This document shows positions 10,685 through 20,644 of a stretch of DNA of 64,000 bases, in pieces. Position 1 is the stretch's first letter; every line of letters begins with the position of its first letter. This stretch comes from Carposina sasakii. Its lineage: Eukaryota; Arthropoda; Insecta; Lepidoptera; Carposinidae. Both the position numbers and the translations under genes were made by a program. The notes beneath the pieces were generated by a model. That model made no database searches and had not been told where the DNA came from. It saw nothing but the letters and a program-made list of their open reading frames with translations. The stretch lies in the NCBI GenBank assembly GCA_014607495.2, contig CP053175.1, forward strand, positions 1,426,001 to 1,490,000. The letters run 5' to 3'.

Positions 10685-10755
10685 TGGGACAGATCAAACA
10701 TTTTTCCGGTCTGTCAACTTAAGGGGATAAAAAGGGTGACAGACCAGAATATTCC
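10685..10755 (-). repeat. FB-6 fragment
   Basis: GTGGGACAGATC, TTTTTCCGGTCTGTCA and GGGTGACAGACCAGAATATT match the right-hand portion of FB-6 at 23579-23748. The other arm is absent. Confidence 0.55.
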
Positions 10756-10756
10756 C

Positions 10757-10850
10757 TTTTCTATACTTATCTATAAATTTATATACCATTTCTTAGTACC
10801 CAGGACACAAGACCTTAGGGACTGTGGGACTAGGTTAATGTGTTGTGATT
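10757..10850 (+). repeat. SINE-C body fragment
   Basis: TACTTATCTATAAATTTATA, CTTAGTACCCAGGACACAAG and GGGACTAGGTTAATGTGTTG match, in reverse, the body of the SINE at 41872-42122. The tRNA-like head is absent. Confidence 0.65.
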
Positions 10851-11174
10851 TTTTTTATTTTGTCCTCAACCATAGCGCAGTTTTCGAAAATGGAAGCCGC
10901 AGTTAATACAGCATATAGCGTGTCAATAAAGTGGCATTGTAACAGAGAAGCATCAATTTCTCCCGATTGCCACAGTTCAAAGTATTCCGATGCCGTCAAA
11001 ACAATCAGTTCACATAAACGACGTCGCCGCATCGGCTTCCTATTCGAGCGAGCGTCGTCGGGACAATGCTAACAAATCACCGGTTGAATGCCGTCTTATA
11101 TGTATGGGTATAACATTTTCACTAGATATGTTATCTATGTTAGGATATATAATTTGCAGAGAAATTCTAAACTG

Positions 11175-11262
11175 GCGTGCATGAAGAATAGCATGAATGT
11201 AGATGAGCGTGTCAGGCGAAAGAGAAAGAGGTGTGTCAGTAAAAAAAGCGGAGATCCTACAG
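11175..11262 (+). pseudogene. LINE-b-type C-terminus fragment
   Basis: The DNA matches the 3' coding end of LINE-b at 2921-3030 in the opposite orientation, with GCGTGCATGAAGAATAGCAT and GAAAGAGGTGTGTCAG shared. It is a short broken remnant. Immediately upstream, 10835-11172 has an open minus-strand frame that I do not recognise. Confidence 0.6.
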
Positions 11263-11309
11263 AAGTGGCGTGATTTTTATGTACCTATGTACGTATTATG
11301 AGATATTTA

Positions 11310-11460
11310 TGCAGAACCGATGTACGGTGGAATAAGCGGGTTCTCGAATGGAGACCGCGCCTTAGCAAGCGTAGCGTTGGGCGCCCTCCGGCCAGATGGA
11401 CCGATGACTTAAAGGAGGAGGAGTAGGAGGACTGGAGGATGCTTACAAGCTTTGTTGATA
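11310..11460 (+). pseudogene. LINE-e C-terminal fragment
   Basis: Plus-strand codons give RWNKRVLEWRPRLSKRSVG then RPPARWTDDL, a hallmark of the C-terminal end of one common lepidopteran LINE group. A small insertion breaks the frame afterwards, at the GGAGGAGGAGTAGGAGG run. Related ends occur at 48900-49065 and 22862-22985. Confidence 0.75.
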
Positions 11461-11465
11461 AGATA

Positions 11466-11528
11466 AATTCTCTATAGTAGGCTATATTCCTAGCTTTTCG
11501 TCTAACATACCCCTTTTGTTACACCCTG
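11466..11528 (+). repeat. FB-1 right terminal fragment
   Basis: TCTCTATAGTAGGCTAT, AGCTTTTCGTCTAACATACC and TTGTTACACCCTG followed by TA match the right end of FB-1. Confidence 0.75.
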
Positions 11529-11828
11529 TACTGTATACTTCCAATTCGAATATCATTCAACCAATCACTGCCCAGTTTCCTCTGCCAAATAACACCGATA
11601 AAACCAGTCGATTCCATTTATCGAGAGCGTATTATATCGATAGGCGATATCGAGTATCGAGTGGAAAAGCGTAAACATTAGATAACAAGACCCTACTTGC
11701 GATTGAGAGCCTTTGGAAATGATCCAGAGAAATTCTCGCAAAATTCTTAAATTTATTTTGTTAACTGGGATTTTAACTGAATTCCAAAAGAAGAGAGGTT
11801 ATTAATTCGTCAGTATGTTTATTTTTTA

Positions 11829-12030
11829 CTAGTGGACGCCCGCGACTCTGTCCGCGTGGACTACAGAAAAAACAAAATGTCGAAATTATCCGGGATAAAA
11901 AGTAGCCTATAGGTATGTTAAGTGGGACCTGTCACCATATATTCCTGAAAACTGCATCGAAATCGGTTCGGCCGTTTCTGAGATTAGCGTGCACAAACGC
12001 ACAAACAAACAGACAAACCGACAAACGAAC
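11829..12030 (-). mobile_element. Helitron-like element end (HEL-1)
   Basis: It starts CTAGTGGACGCCCGCGACTC. TGTCCGCGTGGACTACAG, TTATCCGGGATAAAAAGTAG and ATCGAAATCGGTTCGGCCG follow. Read on the minus strand this is the 3' portion of a Helitron-like repeat ending ...GCGGGCGTCCACTAG. The 5' end was not identified. Confidence 0.6.
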
Positions 12031-12802
12031 AAAAAATCTTAAAATTTCAAAAATCAACGTTTTGGGTTCTATTGCATTGATAAAGGTCTCCTATAATATT
12101 TTTCTCATATATTTTCCATGTACAGACAGCGATCCGTTACATTTTTATTATATGTATAGATATTGGACTCATAATATAAAGATACCACATTTACTTCACA
12201 TTTCATTTTTGAAATTAAATACATATATATGTATGTAGATACATGTAGGTACACACAGCTGTGCTCCTGTAATGGAAGAAATCATAAAGGAAAATAAGGA
12301 AATAATTATTTATTTGCTCAAAACAAGGCAAGTACAATAAAATTATTATTACGTCTACAAGATCAGAGACATGTTTCGACAGTAAAATGTGGCATTCAAA
12401 TATGTTATTTTCTGAACAGCCTACAAAACATAAGTGCCAAAGCCAAAAAATCGGCCATTTAATTTAGTATGTTTTACGTGGGTAGAATTGAGGTATCGCC
12501 GACTAAACTCCGGAAAAATGTATTTCTTACTCCACTTTCGAAATAATATGCTTCACGTAGTTAGGTAACGGTTACGGATATTCCCAATTTCATATTAGAA
12601 TTTCATTAAAACAAATGCTACTTTAAAATACCGTCTCACAAAATGATAGCGAATTGAAGAGAAAACGTTAAGTTTTTCAACGAAGAAAGCTATCTCTCCT
12701 TATTTAAATAGAAAGTGTTTCATTTATAAATAAGCTGGAAGAACGTAGTCGTCTATTTGTACTAGTTAATGCAATCACTTTTAAATAGTTATAATTAACT
12801 AA
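12031..12802. other. Unassigned intron-like sequence
   Basis: AT-rich. No exon or family resemblance was found before the SINE target duplication at 12803. Confidence 0.4.
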
Positions 12803-12815
12803 TGTCCCCAATTGG

Positions 12816-13076
12816 AGGCCGCGTGGTGCCGGCAGAGTAGAATTCGAACCACCCCATATCTGCCCGTGGGTATCGTACGAGGCGATTAAGGGTTTCCGGG
12901 AAGTGAGCAGCAGCGCCTCTCGTGTTGACGACATAGTCCAAAATACAAACTGCAGTCACCAACCCGCCTGCTTAGCGTGGTGACTATTGGCAAATACCCC
13001 TCATGGCAGTCTTGTGACGTGCCCTGGGGGAGACCTACGTCCAGCAGTGGACTGCAATAGGCTGATGATGATGATG
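12816..13076 (+). mobile_element. SINE-B with LINE-derived (TGA)n tail
   Basis: About 261 bp long. It begins GGAGGCCGCGTGGTGCCGG and ends with GAGACCTACGTCCAGCAGTG, CAATAGGC and (TGA)n. A 13-bp target duplication, AATGTCCC then C/T then AATT, flanks it at 12803-12815 and 13077-13089. The last 70 bp match the coding end of LINE-e (EAYVQQWTAIG), so LINE-e is the likely source of the reverse transcriptase. No clear tRNA A/B boxes were found in the head. Confidence 0.8.
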
Positions 13077-13104
13077 AATGTCCCTAATTATACTTATAGT
13101 ATAA

Positions 13105-13311
13105 CCTGTGCTGATGCGGGGTTTCACTAAAATACATCAGCTGCACCTCCTTCCGTGCATGTCGTAAGAGTCGACTAAGGAACTCGGCCATTATCTCAGG
13201 CGATAAGCTAGCAACTTGTCACTGATCATTTATGTGTCCCCGCTATGCTAAGTGTAACTGTGGGACCTCCTTTATGATCCTGTGGTTCTGGCTACCCCAA
13301 TTCGGGAACTT
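13105..13311 (-). repeat. R210 repeat copy, near full length
   Basis: Reverse orientation from CCTGTGCTGATGCGGGG through GTGCATGTCGTAAGAGTCG, GCGATAAGCTAGCAACTTG and GGTTCTGGCTACCCCAATTC. It is one of the best copies for defining the family. Confidence 0.8.
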
Positions 13312-13579
13312 TGTTTCTACCAAAAAACCCGAAAAAAGTTGTTTGTTACCTAATTCTGAAAAGCTTAAAGTTATTATGCCATCTCGTGTATAAACGTCGC
13401 AAGCCAAAGGGATGTCTCGCCAAAATGCCGCAAAAAATCTTAGCCGAGAGCCAAATGTTGATGCACTTTGCATAAATGCATAAATTTGCACTCTTTCATA
13501 CCAACTGCGGAATATAAATCAGTTACTAGCCGACCAGTTAGCGTGGACCCATCGGTCTTTTTGTCGCTTGTTCTATCTA

Positions 13580-13839
13580 CAGGGTGTAACAAAAAGGGTA
13601 TGTTAAGCGAAAAGCTATATGAACAGCCCACTGTAGAGAACCTATCCACAAAATTTGAGACCCAAAATCACATGTTTATTTTTCCGGATAGTATGGAGAT
13701 TTTTTAAATATCTCAGGAATTTTCATACAATCTTGAAAAATAAAAATGTGATTTCGAGTCTTAAATTTTGTAGATGGGTTCTCTATAGTGGACTATTTAC
13801 ATAGCTTTTCGCTTAACATACCCTTTTTGTTACACCCTG
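13580..13839. mobile_element. FB-1 foldback element, complete copy
   Basis: A 260-bp element flanked by TA. It starts CAGGGTGTAACAAAAAGGGT and ends with the inverted counterpart ...GTTACACCCTG. The two arms are about 120 bp each and are near-mirror images (GAACCTATCCACAAAATTTG on the left, its complement on the right), so transcripts would fold into a long hairpin. Other near-full copies are at 28906, 53818 and 56723. It has no coding capacity. Confidence 0.9.
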
Positions 13840-13994
13840 TATAAATGGGAAAGTTTAGGAGAAAGATTGTTTGGATGTTGATGCTTTTTTATGCAAAAAC
13901 TACCTTACGGAAATTGTTACAACGATATTGTAGGTATCTCGCTTAAGTACTCGTACCTATACGTTAGAAATAAACATACTACATACACATAATT

Positions 13995-14055
13995 ACGGCT
14001 GTTTCCTAGAATGGGGTAGCCACAATTTCAGGATCATAAAGGAGATGGCCAAACC
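13995..14055 (+). repeat. R210 repeat, 5' fragment
   Basis: ACGGCTGTTTCCTAGAATGG and GGATCATAAAGGAGATGGCC match the R210 start. Confidence 0.6.
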
Positions 14056-14720
14056 ATATATTTTGATCGAACACACAATTAATTACGTGAATCATTTATT
14101 TAAAGAATAGTCCTATTATATTATATAATATAATCATTTAGTTAAGAATAATCCCTACTGCGTAAAAAATTTTACCCGGTGTCACTCTCACAATTAAAAC
14201 TCCTCCTCTTAAGCTCAAATACGACAAGCCGTTTAAGGCTCAAGAGCGTGCCGAAGAAATATACATTCATACAAACATATACTTGAAAAATATAACCCTC
14301 CTTCTGGCGCAGTCGGATAAAAGCGGCGAAATCGTTTATTTTGACCGGACACGCAATCAAAAAGACTAACTATGTCCGGATTTATCCGGTCGCCTGGCAA
14401 CCCTAGCAGCATAGCATAGCACGTGGTGGAATGTCAGTCTTAAGTAGAATTTATTGATATGGGAGAATCGAGCACCAGGTCAAGTGTTTCTGGTCGGCTC
14501 GAGCATTCTTTGAAGCCAGTAATATTTCATTGCGCATGCAAATGCATCCAGTATTCTCCATCGATGCAAAAGAAATTAGGTCAATAATCGAATTTTGGCA
14601 ATCGCTTCGGTATGCCGCGATTCGATACCGCTAACTGGCATGCATGTTTTCTTAGCGATTGACTTGGAAAACAGAAGTTACCCATGTTATGCGAATTGCT
14701 AGAAAAATAACTATACTGTA
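14056..14720. other. Unassigned intron-like sequence
   Basis: No exon or named repeat was recognised. A short GTCCGGATTTATCCGG palindrome lies near 14374. Confidence 0.4.
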
Positions 14721-14722
14721 TA

Positions 14723-14734
14723 CAGGGTGTATAC
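14723..14734. repeat. Left stub of the FB-1 copy split by the LTR element
   Basis: CAGGGTGT after TA, then ATAC, which is duplicated on the far side of the retrotransposon. Joined with 20924-21033 it forms an internally deleted FB-1. Confidence 0.75.
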
Positions 14735-15009
14735 TGAAGGAGCTGGTTCTTTTCTCAAAAATAAAAGCTGGATGTTGAAGATTATCACGGATTTATTATT
14801 AACACAACAATCTTTTGCAACTGACAGTAATGGAATGAATATTAAAAAAAAACTACCGCCTCCTTTGACATTTCATAAACAATACAAAACTAAATGTTGC
14901 CACAAACAAATTACAATAATCATACTGAAATATACAATAATGTTAAATAGATACTAGTTTGTGATGCTAAATAATCATAATGTTTATATAAATAATAACA
15001 ATGCTAACA
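14735..15009 (-). repeat. 3' LTR (element orientation)
   Basis: 275 bp. Read on the minus strand it begins TGTTAGCATTG, has a TATATAAA box complement at 14983-14990 and an AATAAA poly(A) signal complement at 14792-14797. The preceding element sequence reads GGACGGCCGAAC at the polypurine-tract position (15010-15021 on the complement), which is only weakly purine-rich. Confidence 0.95.
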
Positions 15010-15505
15010 GTTCGGCCGTCCTACTTAAGGTGGGTCCTCACACATTAATTAAGCAACGTTTAAAAAAAATTATTCATCAATTTTATGAAAAACACAAAAA
15101 TTTTAAAACTTTTCTAATACATTCTTAATTCTCTACACAGGTGAATTATAAATGAACAGACATTTTAATGTAACATCACAGCAAATTATCATAATTCTTT
15201 TTTTTTTTTACTAATCTGCAATTAGGTGGTATTCATTAATGACAACTAATTTAATTAACTTAAATATATATACTTAAAAATAGTCTTATCTTATCTGAGT
15301 CTTATTTTTATCCTGCACAATCTACTTTGATCTACGGTCATCTGTGCGATATCAACTGCTTGATACCATTCACTATCTGCACTGACCGCTCAAAGCTTGT
15401 GCTCAAAGTCATCAAAATCTCTATATTGAATTGCCACGTTATCCATAGTATATCACAATCTACGGTTGACACTCGCTTGCAATTAACTATTTAAAACTCA
15501 GCAAT

Positions 15506-15672
15506 ACAATATTCCATCTTAATCACATTCAAAACAATCTGTAAATCAAATCTCATAACATCCAATATTCCATCTTAATCACTTCAAAACTAGTCTGTAA
15601 ATAAAAACTCATAACATTCAGTATTTCATTAAAATAGCTTCAAAAATAATCTGTAAATCAAATCTTATAATG
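15506..15672 (-). repeat. Three 56-bp tandem units in the retrotransposon 3' region
   Basis: Units at about 15506, 15562 and 15618 share AATATTCCATCTTAATCAC or a decayed form, TTCAAAA, ATCTGTAAATCAAA and CATAACAT. They lie between the Gag-Pol stop codon and the 3' LTR and do not code. Confidence 0.75.
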
Positions 15673-15690
15673 ACATTATCTAGTAATAAA

Positions 15691-18600
15691 TTACTCGTCA
15701 GCAACGTCGCTGTCGTGATCACTCCCGCTATCATCAGTTGAAGGGCTACTAAAGGTGAGCCAAGGCTGAATTTTATCTAGGGCCACAACGTTTTCATAAC
15801 GCTTATTACCTCTTCTTGACAGCGGAGTGTCTTCAACTAAAAATCTGTCATTTGGCAAAACCTTTATAATACGATACGGACCATGAAATTTTGCCACAAG
15901 TTTCTTTGATTTACCAGCACTATCTTTATCAATCAAAGTCCTTTCTATACGAATTAGGTCTCCTACTTTATGATTTGTCCCTTTTTTTCTTTTTTTATCA
16001 AAATCTTTCTTTGAAATTTCTTGCTGTTTATCGATATTTTCTTTTGCACTAGATCTTAACTGCACAAGATCGTCACCCGTTACGTATTCAGTAGTTTCAA
16101 GCAAAACGTCACTTAAAATATTTTCTGATCCATTTATTAGTTTGCAACCAAATAAAAGTTCGGACGGGCTTTTGCCTGTAGTTTTATTAATAGTCGAGTT
16201 AATCCCTAATTGTACATCTCCTACATATTCGTCCCACGTGTTGTCATTCTTGCCATGACATTTGGTACTTAAGGCGTCCGAAATTGTGCGGTTGAATCTT
16301 TCAACCTGCCCGTTCGCTCTAGGAGATGCAACGGCATTCAATATGTGCTTGATATTTAATTTATTTGTAAATTCCTTAAATTTGGTACTAGTAAAGCAAG
16401 AACCTCGATCCGTGATGAGGCGACTCGGTACTCCAAAAAAACTAAAATGGTCTTTGAACACACGGATCGCCGTTGAGGTTTTAGTATCTCTAACCGGCCG
16501 TATATTTATAAATTTTGTGAATGCATCGACAATAACTAGCAGATACATGTTACCTTTCCTAGAACGAACGAACGGTCCTAGGTGGTCAGCATGTAGGGTA
16601 TGAAACGGCGATTCGATTTTAGGAATGGGATGTAGCATACCCTCTTTGCGACCACCAGGTGCTTTATGATGCGCACACTCTAAACACGCCGCAACATACT
16701 TTTTTGCGAACCTCCGCATTTTTGGGAACCAAAAGGAAGCCCGAAGTCTATCAAGAGTTTTGTCGAACCCGAAATGACCCACTTCATCGTGGTTCATGCG
16801 CAAAACCTGCCACCTAACGCCCTTGGGTACTACCCACCTAATTCCATTCTCAACAACCCGATAGACATAATTTCCTTTCAACTGATAATTATTACAAACT
16901 TCTGCTATTAATTTAGACTCGTCATTCTGTAAAATCTCTCGAATACGCTTCACTTCATCATCGTCACTTTGAACTGTCGCAATCCAATCTTTCATGTCAA
17001 CATGTAATACATCAATAACGTGATCGTCTTTCTCGTCAGTGGGATCAGTTACCGGACCTCGACTTAGTGCATCAACATGAGCCATCCGCGATCCCGGCCG
17101 ATATTCAATTTCGCAATCATATTCTTGAAACTGAACCCACCAACGAGAAATTCGAGGCACTAGATCTCTTTTCGTTAGCGTGGTTCGAAGCGCATTACAG
17201 TCAGTAACAATTTTAAATTTTTTTCCTAATAAATAAACACGGAATCTACTCAATGACGCCACGACTGCGAGGGTTTCTAATTCAAAAGAATGTAATTTTT
17301 GTTCGTCGCATGTAGTTTTACGACTGTAATACGCAACGGGCCGAAGTAATCCATCTAGACCATGCTGCATAAGTATACCAGCAATTCCAAATTTAGACGC
17401 GTCTGTGTGTAACTCCGTATCTAGCTTTGGGTCATACAAGGCCAATATAGGTCGTGCTATAAGTTTTTCCTTCAGAGTAGTGAAGGCTTTTGCGTGTTGC
17501 TCAGTCCACTTCCAATCAAACTTTAACTTTAATAGATCACTTAAGGGACGTGCCATAAGCGCAAAATCCTTCACAAATCTTCTGAAAAACCCAGCTAATC
17601 CTAAAAACCGGCGAACATCATGGACGTTCTTCGGTACGGGAAAATTTGATATTGCTAGTGTTTTACGAGATCCTGGTCGTATTCCTTCGCCACTAACGTG
17701 GAATCCTAAAAAGTCTAAGTCCTTATAAAAGAAATTACATTTTTTTAGTTTTAAGGTCAATCCGGCATCGTTCAATAATTTTAATACTTCGTCTAATCTT
17801 ATCAATCCTTCTTCAAAAGATCGAGCGGGTATTAAGATGTCATCCATGTATAAGACTATGTAAGGAAGTTTATTGTTTGATAGAACTCTACTCATTGCTC
17901 GCTGGAAGACAGACGGTGCGTTAGCAAGCCCGAATGGCATACGTTTGAATTGGTATTGTCCATCTGGCGTCACGAATGAAGTCTTATCTTGGGAATCTTC
18001 CTTAATAGGGATTTGGTAATAACCGGACGCAAGGTCCAGGCTTATAAATAACGAGTGTCCAGCCAATCGATCTAGTTGATCATCGATCAATGGTAATGGA
18101 TAATGCTCTTTCTGCGTTTTGTTATTTAAAGCACGGTAGTCAACGCAGAGTCGCTTCTCCCCTGTCTTCTTTTTAACAAGTAAAATGGGGCTAGCATATT
18201 GCGAATTTGACTCACAAATAATATCTGCGTCGAGCATATCCTGTACCATTGATCGTACTTGTTCTCGTTCTGGATAAGACAAACGGTACGGACGATATAC
18301 TACTGGCCGTGAATCGTTCAAGACAATTTCCATCTGAACGATGTTCGTATATCCTAAATCCTTCAGACTACTTGAGAAGCAGGAGCTATATTTCATAAGT
18401 AAAGATTTGAGTCTAAACACTTCGTCTTTGCTCAAGTCTCCACTAACATTTAATTCTGAGTCTAAGGTGCTAACATCTAATACATTAACGGATAAAAAAT
18501 CGTTGCAACTAATAACACGAGTCAGCAATGTGTCTTTCTCGAATGACAACGGCCTGTTCGACAGATTTTGTACTAATATACAACCTATACCATTTTCTAA

Positions 18601-20631
18601 GTTATATTCGCCTGCCATTAAATAATAATAATTATTTGGTTTTCGTCGCAATGATCCACGTACATAAATAGGACCGGAATATTTAGTACCGCAATATATT
18701 TTCACTAAAGACATTTGCCCAGGCGGAATAATTATTGCTACATGACATAATAGTAGTAATTTACATGATTCGTGTCTTTTAAAAATTAACGAATCAGTTG
18801 TTTTCGTAATAATTATTCCAGGCTTCTCAGTGAAGCTATGCCCAATCAATATAGGATACTTTATGATCGAATCTTCGACAATATATACATTGATAGTCTC
18901 CAGAATATTCTGGATTTCAATATCAACACATGCGGCACCAATAGGCATTACTATATTATTCCCGATTCCTCTCATAACTGGTAAGTTTTTGTTACATATG
19001 TTTAATCCTAATTGAACTGCCTCACTATTACGTAACAGGGTACATTGGCTACCCAGATCTACATATCCTTGTGTCAAGAAACCATTCAACTTTACGTCAA
19101 TCAAATATTTTCTATCAGACATATTATTTACATCTACCCTCATGACGCTTTTCTCACTTGGTTCAACGGATTTGTTATTGGGGTCGTGTGGTAATTTCGG
19201 ACAGTTTGTAGATATGTGACCTAATTTATTACATAAGTTACACTTAAGAATCTTTTTTGTGCATTTAAAACTGAAATGGCCCGGTTCGTTACAATTATAA
19301 CAGATTACTGATGAGTTACCTTGCGATCTACTAATTTTTGTCTCGTTATTTGGGCCTTGTTTCGAGTTAATATGGCTCGACGTTGTAATTGGTCTCTTAT
19401 CATTTATAACCCTAAACCTATCTGCATCGCGTGGCTGCTGCTTAATCGATTGAAAATATTTTAATACTTGTTCCGGTTCGTCACACTTCGCGGCTTTTGC
19501 ACCTAATCGTAAAGATCGATCTTCTATCCCATACAAAATACAATCAACTGCTCTTTTCCCTTTGATTTCACATCGATTTAATAAATTAATCTTTTCATAA
19601 TAATATAATTCTAGTGATTCAGAATACTTTACACGTTTCGATAACATTTCCGTTAATAGTTCCGCATAATCATCACTGCTAGGAAACGATTCTACTAATT
19701 TAATTTTCCATTCCGACCATGTAAACGACATCGTTGGAAGCGCTTGGTACCATGTCTTAGCTACACCTGTTAGCTTGGGCAGTGCGTAGTGGATTATTTG
19801 ATCGTCTCCCCAGCCATATAATTTAGCACACTCATCCACTTTACACAGCCACATATGAATCGTTTGCCCCTTCACCATCGGATCAAATTCCGGTACTACA
19901 TTCCCCAGCATGGGGAATTTGTTTCCCTCCGGCTTGTTACTGCTGATACTTTTAACAAGTTGACTTATAAATAATTGCGCATCATTACTTAAAAATGGTG
20001 ATTGACTTACTTGTTGATTCGCCAACCTACGGCTTTTACTTACTCCGTAGCTCTGCCGACGACTATCACGAGCTAAATAACGGCGACGATCACCACGGCG
20101 ATGGCTGCGGTCGCGACTACGGCTGCGGTCGCGGCTACGGCTGCGGTCGCGGCTACGGCTGCGGTCGCGGCTACGGCTGCGGTCGCGGCTACGGCTGCGG
20201 TCGCGGCTACGGCTGCGGTCGCGGCTACGGCTGCGGTCGCGGCTACGGCTGCGATCGCGGCTACGGCTGCGGTCATCACGGAGCCGGCTACAACTCCTTC
20301 GTGCACTGCTTTGACTGCGGCTCCTCAGGTTTCGGCTTGAACGGTGACTTTTGCGACTCGGGCTACGCGTAGTACGATGCTCATGTCTGCGCCGACGACT
20401 CTGCTTGCGGTTCTTTGAACGATGTTTGCGTCGATCTCGAGATCGACTTTTTCTTTCCTTAGTTCTTCTATCTTTGGTGGTGCCTTGATATTGATGTTTT
20501 CGCATCATCGGTGAGCCGTCAGGTGTATGACAGGAACTTCTACTTCTTTGGATACTGTTATTATTGTTGGTATTATTCATATTACCAGATTTTTCAGTAT
20601 TTCGTTGAAATTGTGGGTGCTGTGGTATCAT
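15691..20631 (-). CDS. Gag-Pol polyprotein of the LTR retrotransposon
   Basis: An unbroken frame of 1,646 residues. Residues about 30-200 are an Arg/Ser-rich tail including nine RSRSRD-type hexapeptides (about 120-176). A Gag region covers about 235-400, followed by two CCHC zinc knuckles at 444-457 and 464-477. The protease has DLG at 525-527 where DTG or DSG is usual, and a later ILIG. The reverse transcriptase shows LDLASGYYQ (from 865) and YMDD (928-931). RNase H has D1077 and D1144 with a Glu near 1117-1119. The integrase zinc domain uses H1281, H1286, C1316 and C1319; its D,D,E triad is D1349, D1408 and E1444. A chromodomain was not seen. Its ATG lies 13 bp past the 5' LTR, directly after the primer site. 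Confidence 0.97.
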   Translation of the reverse strand: MIPQHPQFQRNTEKSGNMNNTNNNNSIQRSRSSCHTPDGSPMMRKHQYQGTTKDRRTKERKSRSRDRRKHRSKNRKQSRRRRHEHRTTRSPSRKSHRSSRNLRSRSQSSARRSCSRLRDDRSRSRDRSRSRDRSRSRDRSRSRDRSRSRDRSRSRDRSRSRDRSRSRDRSRSRDRSHRRGDRRRYLARDSRRQSYGVSKSRRLANQQVSQSPFLSNDAQLFISQLVKSISSNKPEGNKFPMLGNVVPEFDPMVKGQTIHMWLCKVDECAKLYGWGDDQIIHYALPKLTGVAKTWYQALPTMSFTWSEWKIKLVESFPSSDDYAELLTEMLSKRVKYSESLELYYYEKINLLNRCEIKGKRAVDCILYGIEDRSLRLGAKAAKCDEPEQVLKYFQSIKQQPRDADRFRVINDKRPITTSSHINSKQGPNNETKISRSQGNSSVICYNCNEPGHFSFKCTKKILKCNLCNKLGHISTNCPKLPHDPNNKSVEPSEKSVMRVDVNNMSDRKYLIDVKLNGFLTQGYVDLGSQCTLLRNSEAVQLGLNICNKNLPVMRGIGNNIVMPIGAACVDIEIQNILETINVYIVEDSIIKYPILIGHSFTEKPGIIITKTTDSLIFKRHESCKLLLLCHVAIIIPPGQMSLVKIYCGTKYSGPIYVRGSLRRKPNNYYYLMAGEYNLENGIGCILVQNLSNRPLSFEKDTLLTRVISCNDFLSVNVLDVSTLDSELNVSGDLSKDEVFRLKSLLMKYSSCFSSSLKDLGYTNIVQMEIVLNDSRPVVYRPYRLSYPEREQVRSMVQDMLDADIICESNSQYASPILLVKKKTGEKRLCVDYRALNNKTQKEHYPLPLIDDQLDRLAGHSLFISLDLASGYYQIPIKEDSQDKTSFVTPDGQYQFKRMPFGLANAPSVFQRAMSRVLSNNKLPYIVLYMDDILIPARSFEEGLIRLDEVLKLLNDAGLTLKLKKCNFFYKDLDFLGFHVSGEGIRPGSRKTLAISNFPVPKNVHDVRRFLGLAGFFRRFVKDFALMARPLSDLLKLKFDWKWTEQHAKAFTTLKEKLIARPILALYDPKLDTELHTDASKFGIAGILMQHGLDGLLRPVAYYSRKTTCDEQKLHSFELETLAVVASLSRFRVYLLGKKFKIVTDCNALRTTLTKRDLVPRISRWWVQFQEYDCEIEYRPGSRMAHVDALSRGPVTDPTDEKDDHVIDVLHVDMKDWIATVQSDDDEVKRIREILQNDESKLIAEVCNNYQLKGNYVYRVVENGIRWVVPKGVRWQVLRMNHDEVGHFGFDKTLDRLRASFWFPKMRRFAKKYVAACLECAHHKAPGGRKEGMLHPIPKIESPFHTLHADHLGPFVRSRKGNMYLLVIVDAFTKFINIRPVRDTKTSTAIRVFKDHFSFFGVPSRLITDRGSCFTSTKFKEFTNKLNIKHILNAVASPRANGQVERFNRTISDALSTKCHGKNDNTWDEYVGDVQLGINSTINKTTGKSPSELLFGCKLINGSENILSDVLLETTEYVTGDDLVQLRSSAKENIDKQQEISKKDFDKKRKKGTNHKVGDLIRIERTLIDKDSAGKSKKLVAKFHGPYRIIKVLPNDRFLVEDTPLSRRGNKRYENVVALDKIQPWLTFSSPSTDDSGSDHDSDVADE
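20103..20278 (-). repeat. 18-bp tandem repeat encoding RSRSRD units
   Basis: About 9.7 copies of GGCTGCGGTCGCGGCTAC, with A-for-G changes in the first, ninth and last units. On the coding strand it gives alternating Arg-Ser and Arg-Asp. All six frames stay open through it, so the long frames on the other strand here are artefacts. Confidence 0.95.
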
Positions 20632-20643
20632 CCCACTTCTGAA
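20631..20643 (-). promoter_or_regulatory. Probable primer binding site
   Basis: The plus strand reads TCCCACTTCTGAA beside the 5' LTR. A 3'-terminal TCCCACTTCTGA stretch is what I recall for insect tRNA-Leu, the primer reported for mdg3-type elements. The match directly abuts the Gag-Pol ATG. The tRNA assignment is from memory and unchecked. Confidence 0.5.
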
Positions 20644-20644
20644 T

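Noticed and set aside
19995..20372. Long open frames on the plus strand and in other frames across the 18-bp repeat (Gly/Tyr/Cys-rich or Ala/Thr-rich)
   Set aside because: The 18-bp unit has no stop in any frame; they are shadows of the Arg/Ser part of the Gag-Pol frame.
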